From the NCBI RefSeq assembly GCF_040054535.1, contig NC_090784.1:12459001-12523000 (forward strand): a stretch of 64,000 bases of DNA, read 5' to 3'. Below are positions 46,945 to 58,552 of this stretch, piece by piece. The stretch is from Antennarius striatus. Lineage: Eukaryota; Chordata; Actinopteri; Lophiiformes; Antennariidae. Numbering within the stretch: position 1 is the stretch's first letter; each line of letters opens with the position of its first letter. The translations under genes and the position numbers were made by a program. Below the pieces are notes generated by a model. It made no database searches. It was not told the origin of the DNA and worked only from the letters and a program-made list of their open reading frames with translations.

Positions 46945-49615
46945 ACTCAATCAATCAGTCAAGTTTTATTCATATAGCGCTTAATCATGGCAACAGACAT
47001 TTCAAAGCGCTTAAACAGACAGAGGAACCCAACTGAGCCCTCCAGCATAAGCGACAGTGGCGGTGAAAAACTCCCTCAATGAGGAAGAAACTCCGGCCAG
47101 GACCCAGACCATCCGCCTTCACCGGTTGGGTGGAAAAGAAATAAAATGAAGATAAGAACAGGGTAAGAGAAAGAGAGACAGAGAGAGAGAGTGGCAGATA
47201 GGCCTGATAGAGTCAGTGTCAATATGGTTAAAGTTAGACGATTGGGGTTGTTGTCTTCAATACATGTTTCCCATTGGTAAATTCAAGGCACAATTACAGT
47301 TGCGTGGAAGACTGTATGGCAGCACAGTCGTGCCAGAAGAATATTGTGGTCATTTGTGTCAAAAGCTAAACTAAGGTCCGAGAGAACCAATATAGAAACA
47401 AGCAGATGGGCGGATGAGAGGTGGAACAATATGGTGACATGGAGGAAGAGCGGCAGCAGGACCCCAGCCGATGGTTACGTGAGGGATGATACTGGTGGAC
47501 TTGGAGGTGCAGGTCCATAGCAGATGGTCCACCGTGGATGGGAGGATGAGGGGTGGAACAGTATGGTGGCGCAGAGGAAAAAAGGAAGCCGGATCCCAGC
47601 CGATGATTAGGTTAGGGCTGATACTGGTGGGATGGGAAGAGCAGGTCCTCAGCGGATGGGTGGATGAGGGGTGAACCTAAGAAAACCTCAAAGGATATAG
47701 AGCACAGAGACTCCAGGGAAGAAGTTGAATTTGTAGGGTGTCACTGGAGACTTGGAGAGTGAGATCGGAGAGGAGGAGGAGTAACAGAGATGGTCAGAGA
47801 GAAGGAGGAGAGAGGAACTCACTAAGTCTGGATTTTGAGTCACCAGCAGTGTAGTTTTATTAGAAAAAACGTAGCAGCCAAAGTTGCCTTAATTGTTAAA
47901 TTTGTGAAAAAGAAAAGTTTTAAGTCTCGTCTTAAATAGTTAGAGGGTGTCTGCCTCCCGAACTGAGGAAGGGGGGTGGTTCCACAATAGAGGGGCTTAA
48001 TAGCTAAAGGCTCTAGCCACCGTCCTACTTTTGTAATTTCTAGGAACCACCAGTAGGCCAGTATGTTGAGAGCGTAATGCTCTAGATGGATTACAGTATA
48101 TGGAACTAAAAGGTCCTTCAGATAGGTCGGTGCTTGGCCATGAAGGGCTTTGTAAGTGAGGAGGAGTACTTTAAAATCTATCCTAGATTTCACAGGAAGC
48201 CGGTGCTAAGAAGCCAACACAGGAGAAATATGGTCTCGGGTACTAGTCCTGGTCAGAACACGGGCAGCAGTATTCTGAATTAGTTGAAGAGTCTTCAACA
48301 ACTTTTTGGGGCAGCCTGAAAAAAGTGCGTTACAGTAATCTAGTCTGGAAGGGATGAAAGCATGGATTAATTTCTCTGCATCATTCCGTTTTAAAATATG
48401 CCTGATTTTAGCAATGTTTCGGAGATGGAAAAAGGCTGTTCTAGAAACCTGCTTTATGTGTGTGTTAAACGAGAGATCCTGATCAAAGATGACACCTACT
48501 GTAGGTTCCTTGCAGTGGTTTTGGCCTCAAACGTGATGCCATCCAAGGCTATTACATCACTTGGCACTACATCCCTAACAGTTTTTGGGCAGAGCACAAT
48601 GACCTCAGTTTTATCAGAATTGAGATGCATAAAGTTATTGGTAATCCAATCTTTAATCTGTTTGATACACGCCTGTAATTTGCACAACTGATTGACTTCA
48701 TCAGGTTTAAACGAGAGGTATAATTGCGTATCATCGGCATAACAATGGAAGTTGATCGAGTGTTTCCTTATCAAATTAGAGGAAGCATGTATAAGATAAA
48801 CAGTATTGGACCAAGAACTGAGCCTTGAGGAACTCCATAACTAACTGTAGTTGATTGGGAGGAGTCGTTATTAACGTTAACAAACTGAGAACGATCGGTT
48901 AAATAGGACTTAAACCACCACAATGCTGATCCCTTAATACCAACTGTTTTGTCCAGTCGTGCCAGAAGAATATTGTGGTCATTTGTGTCAAAAGCTGCAC
49001 TAAGGTCCGAGAGAACCAATATAGAAACAAGTCCTCTGTCTGAAGCGGTTAGAAGGTTGTTGCTAACCTTGAAAAGTGCCGTTTCTGTACTATGATATTC
49101 CCTAAAACCTGACTGAAATTCTTGAATAAACTGTTAGATTTAAGGAAATCACATAACTGATTAACGACTATTTTCTCCAAGATCTTAGATAAAAACGGGA
49201 GATTTGAGATGTGTCGATAATTATTTAGAACAGTAGGGTCCAGGTTAAGTTTTTTTGAGAAGTTGCTTGATTACAGCTATTTTAAAGGACTGTGGTACAT
49301 ATCCAGTTGATAATGACAGGTTAATTATGTTAAGGAAGTGGTTGCTAAATAAAGGTAAGGCTTCTTTGATGAGTTTAGTTGGAATTGGATCTAACAGACA
49401 GGAGGATGGTTTTGCTGAGGAGACTATTTTAATCAGCTGACTGATCTGTATTGGAGAAAAGACATCCATAGAATCAAAGGGTTCAGGAGTCAGCTGTGTG
49501 TTTTCCGGATCTAAGGGACCTAAAGAAGGACTAGAGTTTGTGGAGGACAGGACGTCATTAATTTTGTCTCTGTTGAGCAGGATCTTATTTTCTGTGTCCA
49601 CAATGTGTACATGGA
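46945..49615 (-). mobile_element. L2-type (Maui-like) LINE, 5'-truncated and frameshifted
   Basis: Minus-strand LINE. From its 5' side, 49601-49245 encodes the pre-RT segment (FSPIQISQLIKIVSSAKPSS). The RT core follows with LSDLSAAFDTNDHNILLARL and SYGVPQGSVLGPILF (49019-48771), then CYADDTQLYLS with an intact YADD box (48774-48496). The C-terminal RIDFKVLLLTYKALHGQAPTYL segment is at 48193-47840. Frames are broken between these, so it is inactive. The 3' UTR contains GCGACAGTGGCGG and ends at ATATGAATAAAACTTGAC with a TGATTGATTGAG-like tail. Host effects are not visible. Confidence 0.88.
47330..47670. repeat. rearranged 3' UTR of the L2-type LINE with RT-fragment duplication
   Basis: 47330-47402 repeats almost exactly a piece of the same element's RT coding region (48955-49031; CGTGCCAGAAGAATATTGTGG...). 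It is followed by tandem diverged units of about 120 bp (GGATGAG-GGGTGGAACA-TATGGTG...CCCAGCCGATG), about two and a half copies. Confidence 0.8.
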
Positions 49616-50269
49616 TTGATTAACACTATTTAGGATAAATTGTTCATAGTTAACTTAGTGGTGGATTGCTGAGCCCTGACCTGACCTACAGGTCGCTCCT
49701 GCTGCACTGGAGAGGCATAGACAACCTCTCTGGGTTTGTGTTTGGGAGTTTTGATGCTTTAACCACAAACAGTCATGGGTGAGAGTGTTTATGTGCATAT
49801 CCTTCTTCTCTGTATTTACTGTTGTATTGTGCTAATTTAATTCACAGCTGACTCAACAAAGGTCCATGTTGTCAGGGCAGCTATAGGATCAGTAAAGATG
49901 TAAATGACTCATAGGATACCCCTTCAGGTAAAGTGGCCACTTTGTCTTAGGAGACTGCAAAGATCCATGACAATGCTGTTCACACAACTACTAAGGTGTG
50001 GTCTAATGACTGCCATTATTGTCATGACAACAGAAGAATTTAAATATCTATAGCCACAACAGTTAGGATTGGAGAAGCCATTTGAGGCCTGGGGGTTTGT
50101 GTGCAGTATCAGCTGTTCTTAGGACTGTGACCTTCTCAATTGAGGATTCAGATGGTCTTCCTGGAATCCGCTGGAGCCGATCTCCCTGTTCGGGAGTCAC
50201 TACCAGGCAAAGAAAAGTTTTGTTCTTGTCTTAAAACAAAACTAAACTCTTCAATAGAAAATTGGTTAT

Positions 50270-50374
50270 ATTAGTTGGGGTGACAGTAGCTGAGTACACT
50301 AGCTCTTGGGCCAGAAACCGGTGGCCAGCTTTACATTTTGCTGCTCTACCTGTCATCTGCATGCTTTCAGGCCC

Positions 50375-50449
<75 letters not shown>

Positions 50450-50505
50450 TGATGGGCTTGTATACATATATACTATGCATGTGTTTAACAAATATACAGT
50501 ACTAA
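50270..50505 (+). mobile_element. SINE family A 3' part with (GT)n
   Basis: Partial copy: CTGCATGCTTTCAGGCCCCC followed by a GT run of about 33 units (50381-50447), then GATGGGCTTGTATACATATATACTATGCATG, as in copy 2. The tRNA head is absent. Confidence 0.6.
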
Positions 50506-50531
50506 CATGAGACTGGACTAATAGTTTCCGT

Positions 50532-50640
50532 TAGAGGATTAATTTAGTTTTTTTTTTAAAAAATAAAAAAAAACTAAATTAATCCTCGAAGGGAAATTAT
50601 TAATTATTAATAATTTCCCTTTCGAGGATTAACTAAATTT
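50532..50640. repeat. nested inverted repeats
   Basis: GAGGATTAATTTAGTTTT is followed by its complement, and that second arm is itself mirrored again further on (CCTCGAAGGGAAATTATTAA / TTAATAATTTCCCTTTCGAGG). Three arms thus compete for pairing. Confidence 0.9.
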
Positions 50641-50711
50641 ATTTAATTTCAATCTTTAATCATAATCTTCTACTTAAAAGCAGTTCAGTGATTACAGTAG
50701 ACGGTGAAAGC

Positions 50712-50742
<31 letters not shown>

Positions 50743-50819
50743 TGTATCGTCTACCAACCAAACCCCCACCAGAAACAATGACTAAGAGATGATGAGTAAG
50801 ATTTTGTTGTTATTCGTTG

Positions 50820-51177
50820 AGACGGCGGAGCAGCCCGACCCCCCCCCCCACCTCCCCCCTTCCCTCGGTGGTTTACCTTGACTGCCCTTATTTGGACTGG
50901 GCGGGGCGTCGCGCGGGCGGGCAGCCAGTCAACGCTTGCTCACGCTGTGAGTACAGGAAGTGAGTCACCCTGACGGGAACTTTACGTCTGCGTTGCAGCA
51001 GCGCCGAGAGAGCAGAACAGAGAACAAGGAAGCAACATGTGCTGATCATAATAATTAACACATCAGCAGAGACACGCACAACACGACGGACACCACGAGC
51101 CGCTGAGGGGCTTTTTCCTCATCGTAGTAGCAGTAGTAAATTTCATCGAGCCTACTGCCACAGATCCTTTTATACTT
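50820..51177 (+). promoter_or_regulatory. CpG-rich promoter and probable non-coding exon 1 of the BTG gene
   Basis: The only clearly CpG-dense block in the central window (GGGCGGGGCGTCGCGCGGGC near 50900). It is followed by GCAGCAGCGCCGAGAGAGC and a splice-donor-like CTT|GTGAGT ending at 51177. The coding part of the BTG gene starts 5 bases after a splice acceptor (TGTTCACAG|ACATCATGG), so an upstream non-coding exon is expected. This block is the best candidate, 4.3 kb away on the same strand. It is an inference; transcript data would decide it. Confidence 0.5.
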
Positions 51178-51722
51178 GTGAGTACTGCTCATATTTTATT
51201 CTTAAACTATATTATAGTTTATTGAGGCGCCCTTGTTTGAATTTACGCTATTTGTCGTGAATGTATTAGACTGATGACTTTATTATTTGCAGTGTTTGTT
51301 TCATTGTTTTAGCTTGTTTCGGTGTGGGCTCGCCTCATATGAACTTTTATTCCTGTTTTATTTTGATTTTTTTTTCCTGACTGGCTTATTGTCTTTTTAA
51401 ATGGGTATGTGGACCATTGTGAAAACATTTTCTCGCCATCGTAACCCCACTTCAAACCAATTGGCTCTGGCATAGTAAAACAGAATACATGAAAACCACT
51501 ACTGTGTACTTACGTGTATAGTGTGTTTTCTAAATTTTAACTTTGCGTGGGCCTCGTAATTTTCACTTCCACTGGGGGGTTTCCGTGCTTTCAGAAAACC
51601 CAGGCATAAAGTTTCCTTTGTCACAACAGGAAGACGCAAAAACGAAGCTGTTCTTTCTGAAATTCAGTCTCCTCACAGACCCAAACCTGTGTCCCTTCCT
51701 CGAACATGCTGCTGTTGCGTTT

Positions 51723-51753
<31 letters not shown>

Positions 51754-54700
51754 CCCACGTTTCCTTAACGTGATAAATGAACGGTTTTTCTGACCGTACC
51801 TGAACGCGTCTTTGTTTCAAACCTGGGCCTAAAGTATCGGTACACGTGAAGTCACGGCAGGACAATCCCAATTAGCTTCTGAGCGTGGACAAAGATAAGT
51901 GACGCAATCCCGCCTGCCCTTCACCAACCAGACAACAACAACTGTAGTTAGGTCATGTTGTTTCTGTCACACGCAAAAAAATAAAAATGTTATCCACAGA
52001 CCTACGTGATCTTGGGTCAGCAATCACATTGTGCAGAAACGGTTCTTGAACGCAGCTGGGGCATTTGAGGCAATCTCTGATGTTTGATCACAGAAATGAC
52101 ACAAATATCGGTACGTGGACCAATCTGAACAAAACACAAAGTGATGCAAATGTGTGCAAGTTCCTCTGGTGTCTACAACAATTTATGGTTATGCTTGTCT
52201 GATGCAAGCTAGGTGAAAAGATGACTAATGGGCTCTGTGCTGAATGGAACACACCATAGGCAAATCAGTGGTGATTTGGGATGCTGCCTGTAGTCGGTTG
52301 AACGCTTACCCCCAGGCCAGAAAATATTTAAAGCGGTTATTCAATTTCGTCCCGTCAAAGCCACCTGTCGCCAAAAGCTTAACAGTCTAGTTTCAGCTTC
52401 CCTTGTGTATTCAGATAAGTGGCTAATTTTTATTCTAGATTGTTAACAAAGTAGAACTTTCAGTAAAGGTTACAGTTCATATCTAAACCATTGGTTTACA
52501 ATGAAAGTACATTGTCACTGTGCAGGATTTCATGGAATCTACGAAGATTGTAGATTGCAACTCCCTAACAGTCCTCAGCTGTGAAGGCTGCTATCAACAA
52601 GAGGAGTGCAAAACAATATTTCCACCTTCCCTTAAATAAATGTCTAATTTTCAGGCTTGATACTGAATCATTCACTTGGTACAGCTTCTTAAATTGTATA
52701 TTTAAAGCAGTATATGTGTGGCCCATTATCAGGTAGATCTGATAGTACACTTTATGTTGTTGTACTCATGATGTTGACCTGCTACCCCCACTACAGATCT
52801 ATTTGTATCTCTGTCGCTATTTTTACTGTTTGTTGGACAAACAGGTCAACTATCCATCAATGCACCAGTGGATTCACAGGTTAGTCGAGTTAATGTAGTT
52901 GGAAATGCTAATTTCTTTATATCCAACAAACTCACCAAATTTGAAGACGCAAACAACTAAAATATTGATATCGTCGCTATTTAGAGATGACTGGTGACTA
53001 TAAAAGATGAGGGTGTGATGGTTACTATGAGCTCTTGTCAGCTCAATCTTATTATCTGTTTTGAATTCCAGAGGCCTCCATCACACGGTGTTGGGAGGGA
53101 ACACAGCACAAGGCTGCTTTAACCTTCTCCAGAGCCAGCATCTGAAGTCTGATGCTGCAAAACGGGTGTGTGCTGAGTCCGAAATGAACTTTTTGACTCG
53201 CCAGCTAAGTAGACAAAAAAAAGAATCCACACCCAAGCATATTTGTTTGACTGGCCAAAATGATAAATTGGATTTTGTGTGTGCTGTATAAATTAATTTC
53301 TATACTTTTCATTGCGATAAAGCATTATCTTAAATACACATTTTAAAAATATTAATTAATTGATGAAAGGCTGGCTAATCCAAGACCGAGTACAAGTCAG
53401 GAATGCAACTAGAATTCAATTTAACAAAAGATTAATAAAATAATTAAATGTGATCTAATTCATCATAGGCATGGGGAGAGGTGATGTTGATGTTTTCTTT
53501 GTCGTGCTGATGACACACCAAACATGACCACATTATCTGCAGCCAGTCTCCAGCGACTCCATCGCCAAAAGCCAGCCTGCACTTACCACCAATGTTTTCA
53601 GCCTCCTGTGTTCATTACTATTTAGTGCACACTATTCTAATTTATGTTGACTTTTTTCCATTAACATGATCTTATGTTGCAATGTATACCACTTTCAATT
53701 AAAGTCATAATTATTTCAGTAGGTTGATCCACATCCGCCAAACATTTGTTTTTTCCACATGGTCCACCCTGAACCTTTGATTGCTGCTAGTTCAGCTATG
53801 CATTACAATTATTTGCAGTTTTTATTACATGTACATTTCATTCGGTTTACAAAGGACAAAGTACCTGATTTAATCACTCATTTAAATTCACCTCAAATAC
53901 TTTTGTCCCATTCCGCCCAAACTGGCTCCAGTGATAATTTGAGGGTGGTTAAAGGGATTGGAGCATGGTTTTGAAATGTTGTCTCCAATATTATGGGTGA
54001 GTTTGTCCCGTGTTCCTTTGTTAGGACAGTTGGTTGGTAGCAACAGTTCAGAGGCCCTGGCATACAGTTTTGGGGAGTTTGTCTAAATCAGGCAAGAGGG
54101 AGGATGTGCTGCTGACGGTACATGGTCGTTTGTTGAACTTGTGAGTACAAAAATAACATCACTTGTAATATTTTGGTTTGCTCATCTCTGTACACCTAGC
54201 CCTCATCAAAAGAACTCATTTTTAGAGTCGCAAAACTTCTTTTTTGAACACGTTTACTCCTACGTCTCTACACTGGATTCCGATAACCCCACGTGCTTCT
54301 TGAAGCAGTTGCTAACGGTAGACTACTAGCGTCAAACCAGTGTTGAGCAATGGTATCTCTTCTCTGCCTCTGATTGGGTGATGTAAGCAAAATGTGTCAG
54401 GGTCCGAGCCAGTCAGAGGCATAGAGGGTGGCTATCATTTGATTTACCGGTCTTGAGTGTCTGAAGGACACGAGTGTCCTAAGACAGTTTTCTGTATCGC
54501 TGGTAGAAGCGTGTGTCTGCCAGTGTAGAGCATAACCTCTCACGCCGTTGGTTGTCAGATCCAGACACTGGGTGCATGCACCTGACCGAGATGACTGGTT
54601 GTACTGATTGGAATAAATGTTCAGCTTCTGAATGATGGATTGGAAAGTGGAGACAACAACCTGAAGATAATGTGATGTCAACCAGCTTTCATCACACAGT

Positions 54701-55430
54701 GGAACGTCAAGGCTAAGCATGAGGTTCACACAGTTCACGTAATGGAAATATTAGTAAGAGCTTTAAATGTACTCTGGCTCGTGCTTGTTTTGTGTTCCGA
54801 AGAGGCTGTGGCTACATCTGCTGGGGTAAATAATAATTTTCCCTCACATTACATATGCAAAAGTGACAGTGGTGTTTCAAGTCTCAACAACAAGGGACAC
54901 AAGTTTCTTGTCAGCAGGATGTTGGCACACGGATCAAAAGTCAGCTTGCCTGCAAAATTAGAATTGCATTGGCCTTTGTTCAAGTACTCTGGTCAGGCTG
55001 ACATTGGCTCTCAATCCAAACAGACATGAAAAGCTACAGCAGAGGGACTTTAATTGATGTCAGTTTTAGAATACCAGTCAAAACTGGAGCGATACTTGGA
55101 ATATTGTTTGTCTGGTTCTACACTTGAGCGGATTATCAAAATACTGTCTCCAGCCATAAAATGCCTGGTACTCTTTTTTTAATTTTTTTTTTACATTTGC
55201 TGAAGACAATGCTTTTGTGGAGGTTATAAAAATAAGAGCTCAAGGAAGAGCTGTTAATGCTTCAGATGATGTTCCAGCAGTAGAAGTCACAGTTTGTAAC
55301 CAAATACTCTGATAAGATTTTTTTTGCAGAGTAAACAAGATTTATCTTGAAAAATATTTAGAGCGTCATACTCAGATAAAAACACAGGGAGGAATTTAGC
55401 GTGTTTATTTTTTTACTCACGTGTTCACAG
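51178..55430 (+). other. probable intron 1 of the BTG gene
   Basis: No recognised coding exons. A (GT)13 run lies at 51727-51752. Frames of 60-113 codons near 54.1-55.0 kb lack splice or homology support. Confidence 0.4.
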
Positions 55431-55435
55431 ACATC

Positions 55436-56971
55436 ATGGAACGAGAGGTGAAGGCTGGCGTCGACTTCCTCAAAAACCTGGCTGTGAGACGTGGGAAGCT
55501 CAGTGAAGCCAAGGGAGAACTGTTTGCTAAGAAGCTGGAGAAACTTTTATGCAACAAATACGACGGCCACTGGTACCCGGACTCCCCCAGCAGAGGACAG
55601 GCATACAGGTAGCAACAGAAGTACAACAACTTTGTCTCCTCTTCAAAGCTCCTTCATTATTATTCCTATTGACTGAGATTTACATAACCCTACAGGTGTA
55701 TTCAAACCCGTAATGGAGTTTTCTGTGATGAAGTGGTCCTGAAGGCATGTGACGAGTGCATGCTCGCACCCAGTGAGCTCAGTCTTCCGCTTGATGTCAC
55801 TCTGTGGATCGACCCACTGGAGGTGTGTGTGAGGTGAGTCACTGGTTTGTTGGCTGAGGCAAGGAATGACTCTGGTAGGTGAGCATTGGAAATCACACCT
55901 TGTTCACTCTAACCAAGGATCATCAGTCATGAAGGGGTAAATGCAAGATGTTTTTACTTTGAATATGATAGAATTTTGATTTAAAAAGGTAACTCTTCAC
56001 AGATGTGGGGAGAACAGCAGGCCATTCACAGTAGCCTGTTTTGAAGAAGTTGATGAGGCTGTGGTACAACGGGACGACACTACCGTGGAGCCGGTAAACC
56101 TGGACACATCAGATTATCACTCTGCATCCTCCTCAGATTGTGGCTCAGCTACATCAAGTGACACAGAGGAGGAGGCAAAAGAGGAAAAAGAGGTTGCCAA
56201 GAAAGTAGAATCAGAAGGTAACACCTATAACATAGTGATGGTGCCCAGGATTCGGAAACGGCAAGGACGATCAGAAGATAAGATGAAATATGCCAAGAAT
56301 ATGGTAATTCTTTCTTTTGTTTGTTTATCCATCTATTATGTTGTCAAATATAATAGATGAGGCTGGAGATATTCTAGATGATAAAGCTGTCGGTATTCTA
56401 GAGTTATTATTGGTCTAGATACCCAATTTAGAAAAAAAAATATTTGGAGCTGACCGTCTGAGTTTTATTGCTGTCTAAAAGAAATGGGCCCCAACAAATG
56501 CTGATGAGTGCTTCAAAATGTCTGTTGGTGTGATTAGGTGATTTGCAAATAAAAGTTGATTTGATTGATTGGTTGATTTAAAAAAACAACAACTGTCTAA
56601 CATGTACTGTACTTGTGTTGGGATGAAGAATTTTTTTTGTACTGGTGCCGCAGACGGGGTGGGATAGTCTGAATGTATCAAGACTACAAGAGGTTATTGT
56701 CTTTTTGTGGGATTTTAATAAAGTTTCAGTGTTGTTTTAATCTTTTTCTGTTCAGATGCCAACTAGTTACCAGTATGTCTACCACTCTGCACCAGTGTGG
56801 CCACAGTACAAGAGGGGTGCTCCAGTGTTTCTGAGTACTCTGTGTGTGCCCCCAGCACCTCCACCTCCTCCACCCCAGCATGTACTTGGCTACTACATCT
56901 TACCGCAGACGCAACCACAGTTCATTCTGCCACAGGCCACTCTGAAGCCATGGACATCTGTGAAGGGTTAG
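55436..56971 (+). CDS. BTG/Tob family protein, BTG3-like, four coding exons, 275 aa
   Basis: Antiproliferative BTG/Tob proteins bind the CAF1 (CNOT7/8) deadenylase of CCR4-NOT and regulate mRNA decay and the cell cycle; this is family knowledge. Exons: 55436-55608, 55696-55833, 56003-56303, 56756-56971; all junction phases agree and sum to 828 nt. The BTG domain (about 1-118) has box A with KYDGHWYPDSPSRGQAYRC (41-59) and box B with LPLDVTLWIDPLEVC (about 89-103) and GENSRPFTVACF. A serine-rich TSDYHSASSSD stretch close to that of BTG3, an acidic segment, basic RIRKRQGR and a proline run (PPAPPPPPPQ) follow. The ATG at 55436 has a good context; a GTG 15 bases upstream belongs to the intron end. 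The subgroup could also be the maternal B9/BTG4-like clade. The 3' UTR is long; an AATAAA at 58394 is a candidate end. Confidence 0.93.
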
Positions 56972-58393
56972 ACCATCGTAAAGGTGGCAAGAACTTTCCA
57001 AGCCCAAATGAGCCGTGTCGTGTCAGGCCTTTAAGTTTCTTTCATTAATTTCCCTCCATCCCTTTTTTTATCCTCATCACAAAGAATGAACTTGAATGAA
57101 ATCTGATTTGTTTGTTTTTTAATCTGTCAGGTCCGCACTGTGATTTCTTTTATTCTGGACTATTTGTGTGAAGAAAGACTTGAGTCATTGGGTGCTAACT
57201 CTAGCTCAGGAACTCACAGCAATATTATTAATACCAAAGTAGCTGCCTTCAGATGTTAAGTGTTTTGGTGGTGTTTTCTATGGCAACACCCACCAAGTAG
57301 TTCCGTGTAGATGTCAGAGCAAATCAAGTGTGATTCAGGGTTTTAATATATTATTGCCACAGTGGTAATATCTGTATATTAAGAACACATTTTTTTACTA
57401 AACTGCTTGTAAATAACAGAACTTGCCATAGATGTTAGAAAGTGGACATCAGGGTTGTTGTAATTTATTTGGCCACCACTGGATGGCGCTGTGGTCATGG
57501 CAAAGACATGTAAATGCATCTGTTTTTAAAAGCATTGACTGCTGTATATTGCAAATGTAAATTCATAGAACTCAAACATGGTTTTAAATATTTTACTCTT
57601 TCTGCTGTATGTGAAATATCCAGTGCTCCTTATTTACGGGGTGACTGTTTTGTCACCTGTTTAAAATGTTTTTTGTTTTTTTAAGTTTGTATTGTGACTT
57701 TCTTGTACTGAAAATCAGGTGCAGCTATATAAATCATGAATGTTTCACACACTGATCCCTTTGCCCTGTGATTTTATTTTATTTTTATTTACTTTCGTAG
57801 TTTTGCTGGTGATCTACCCGACAGAAGATCTTTTCTGTCACGTACTTAATCGGTGCTTTTGAGGGGGTTGTTCTATGCAACAGCGTCTGTGTATTATTCT
57901 GACCTCAGTCTGAACATTGTACTTAAATCCATGCTGCCACTTACAGCATTGAGAATTGCTAAAGGTCATTCATTACCCTCAGCAGGATGCTGCAGCGGAA
58001 AGACTCTTCTGTGCTGGGTGTTGGAGTTTGCCCAAGGTCATGACGCTGTTCCTCCCTGAAATATCCTGATAAAAGGTCAAGGGGAGTGTTTATTTCTGTG
58101 TGTTTAGTGTATGGGTAGTTAGCAATATTGAAAGATCAGGGACACTCAAACCTGGTGCTGTTGCAAAACCATTTACCAAGAAAACTAGTTTTTAAAACTG
58201 ATTGCATTTGGCAGCAGATTAAAAAGGATGTTTTAGTAATCTGTGACAGTGAATCATTTTTGTGTTCGCATAATGAACCAACCGAGTTTGGACTTTGTCT
58301 GATGTGAAGGGAATCAAGTGAGGAGAGACATTAAGGTCTTAGGAGACAAAGTGATGAGTAGAGTATGTCTTTTATAGTGTGATGTGCATCAAG

Positions 58394-58399
58394 AATAAA
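58394..58399 (+). terminator. candidate poly(A) signal for the BTG gene
   Basis: AATAAA 1.42 kb past the BTG stop, before the Tc1-like element begins. It is one possible 3' end; no cleavage evidence is available. Confidence 0.3.
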
Positions 58400-58552
58400 A
58401 GCTGAACAATAGAAATATCAACAAGTTACAACTCCATGGACTGTCTTCATCATCAGGAAATAATGCATGTACAGCACAGACTAAGTAACATTCAAATACT
58501 AGTGGAGACTTGAACCAGACCTTGGACTACATAATTTGGGTCATGTTGGGAG

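Noticed and set aside
54397..54738. 113-codon minus-strand frame
   Set aside because: Looks protein-like in places but has no recognised domain and no flanking exons in matching phase.
54742..55029. 95-codon frame with a signal-peptide-like start (MEILVRALNVLWLVLVLCSE)
   Set aside because: No cysteine pattern, splice context or homology that I recognise, and it lies in the probable BTG intron. Open frames of this length are expected by chance in this much sequence.
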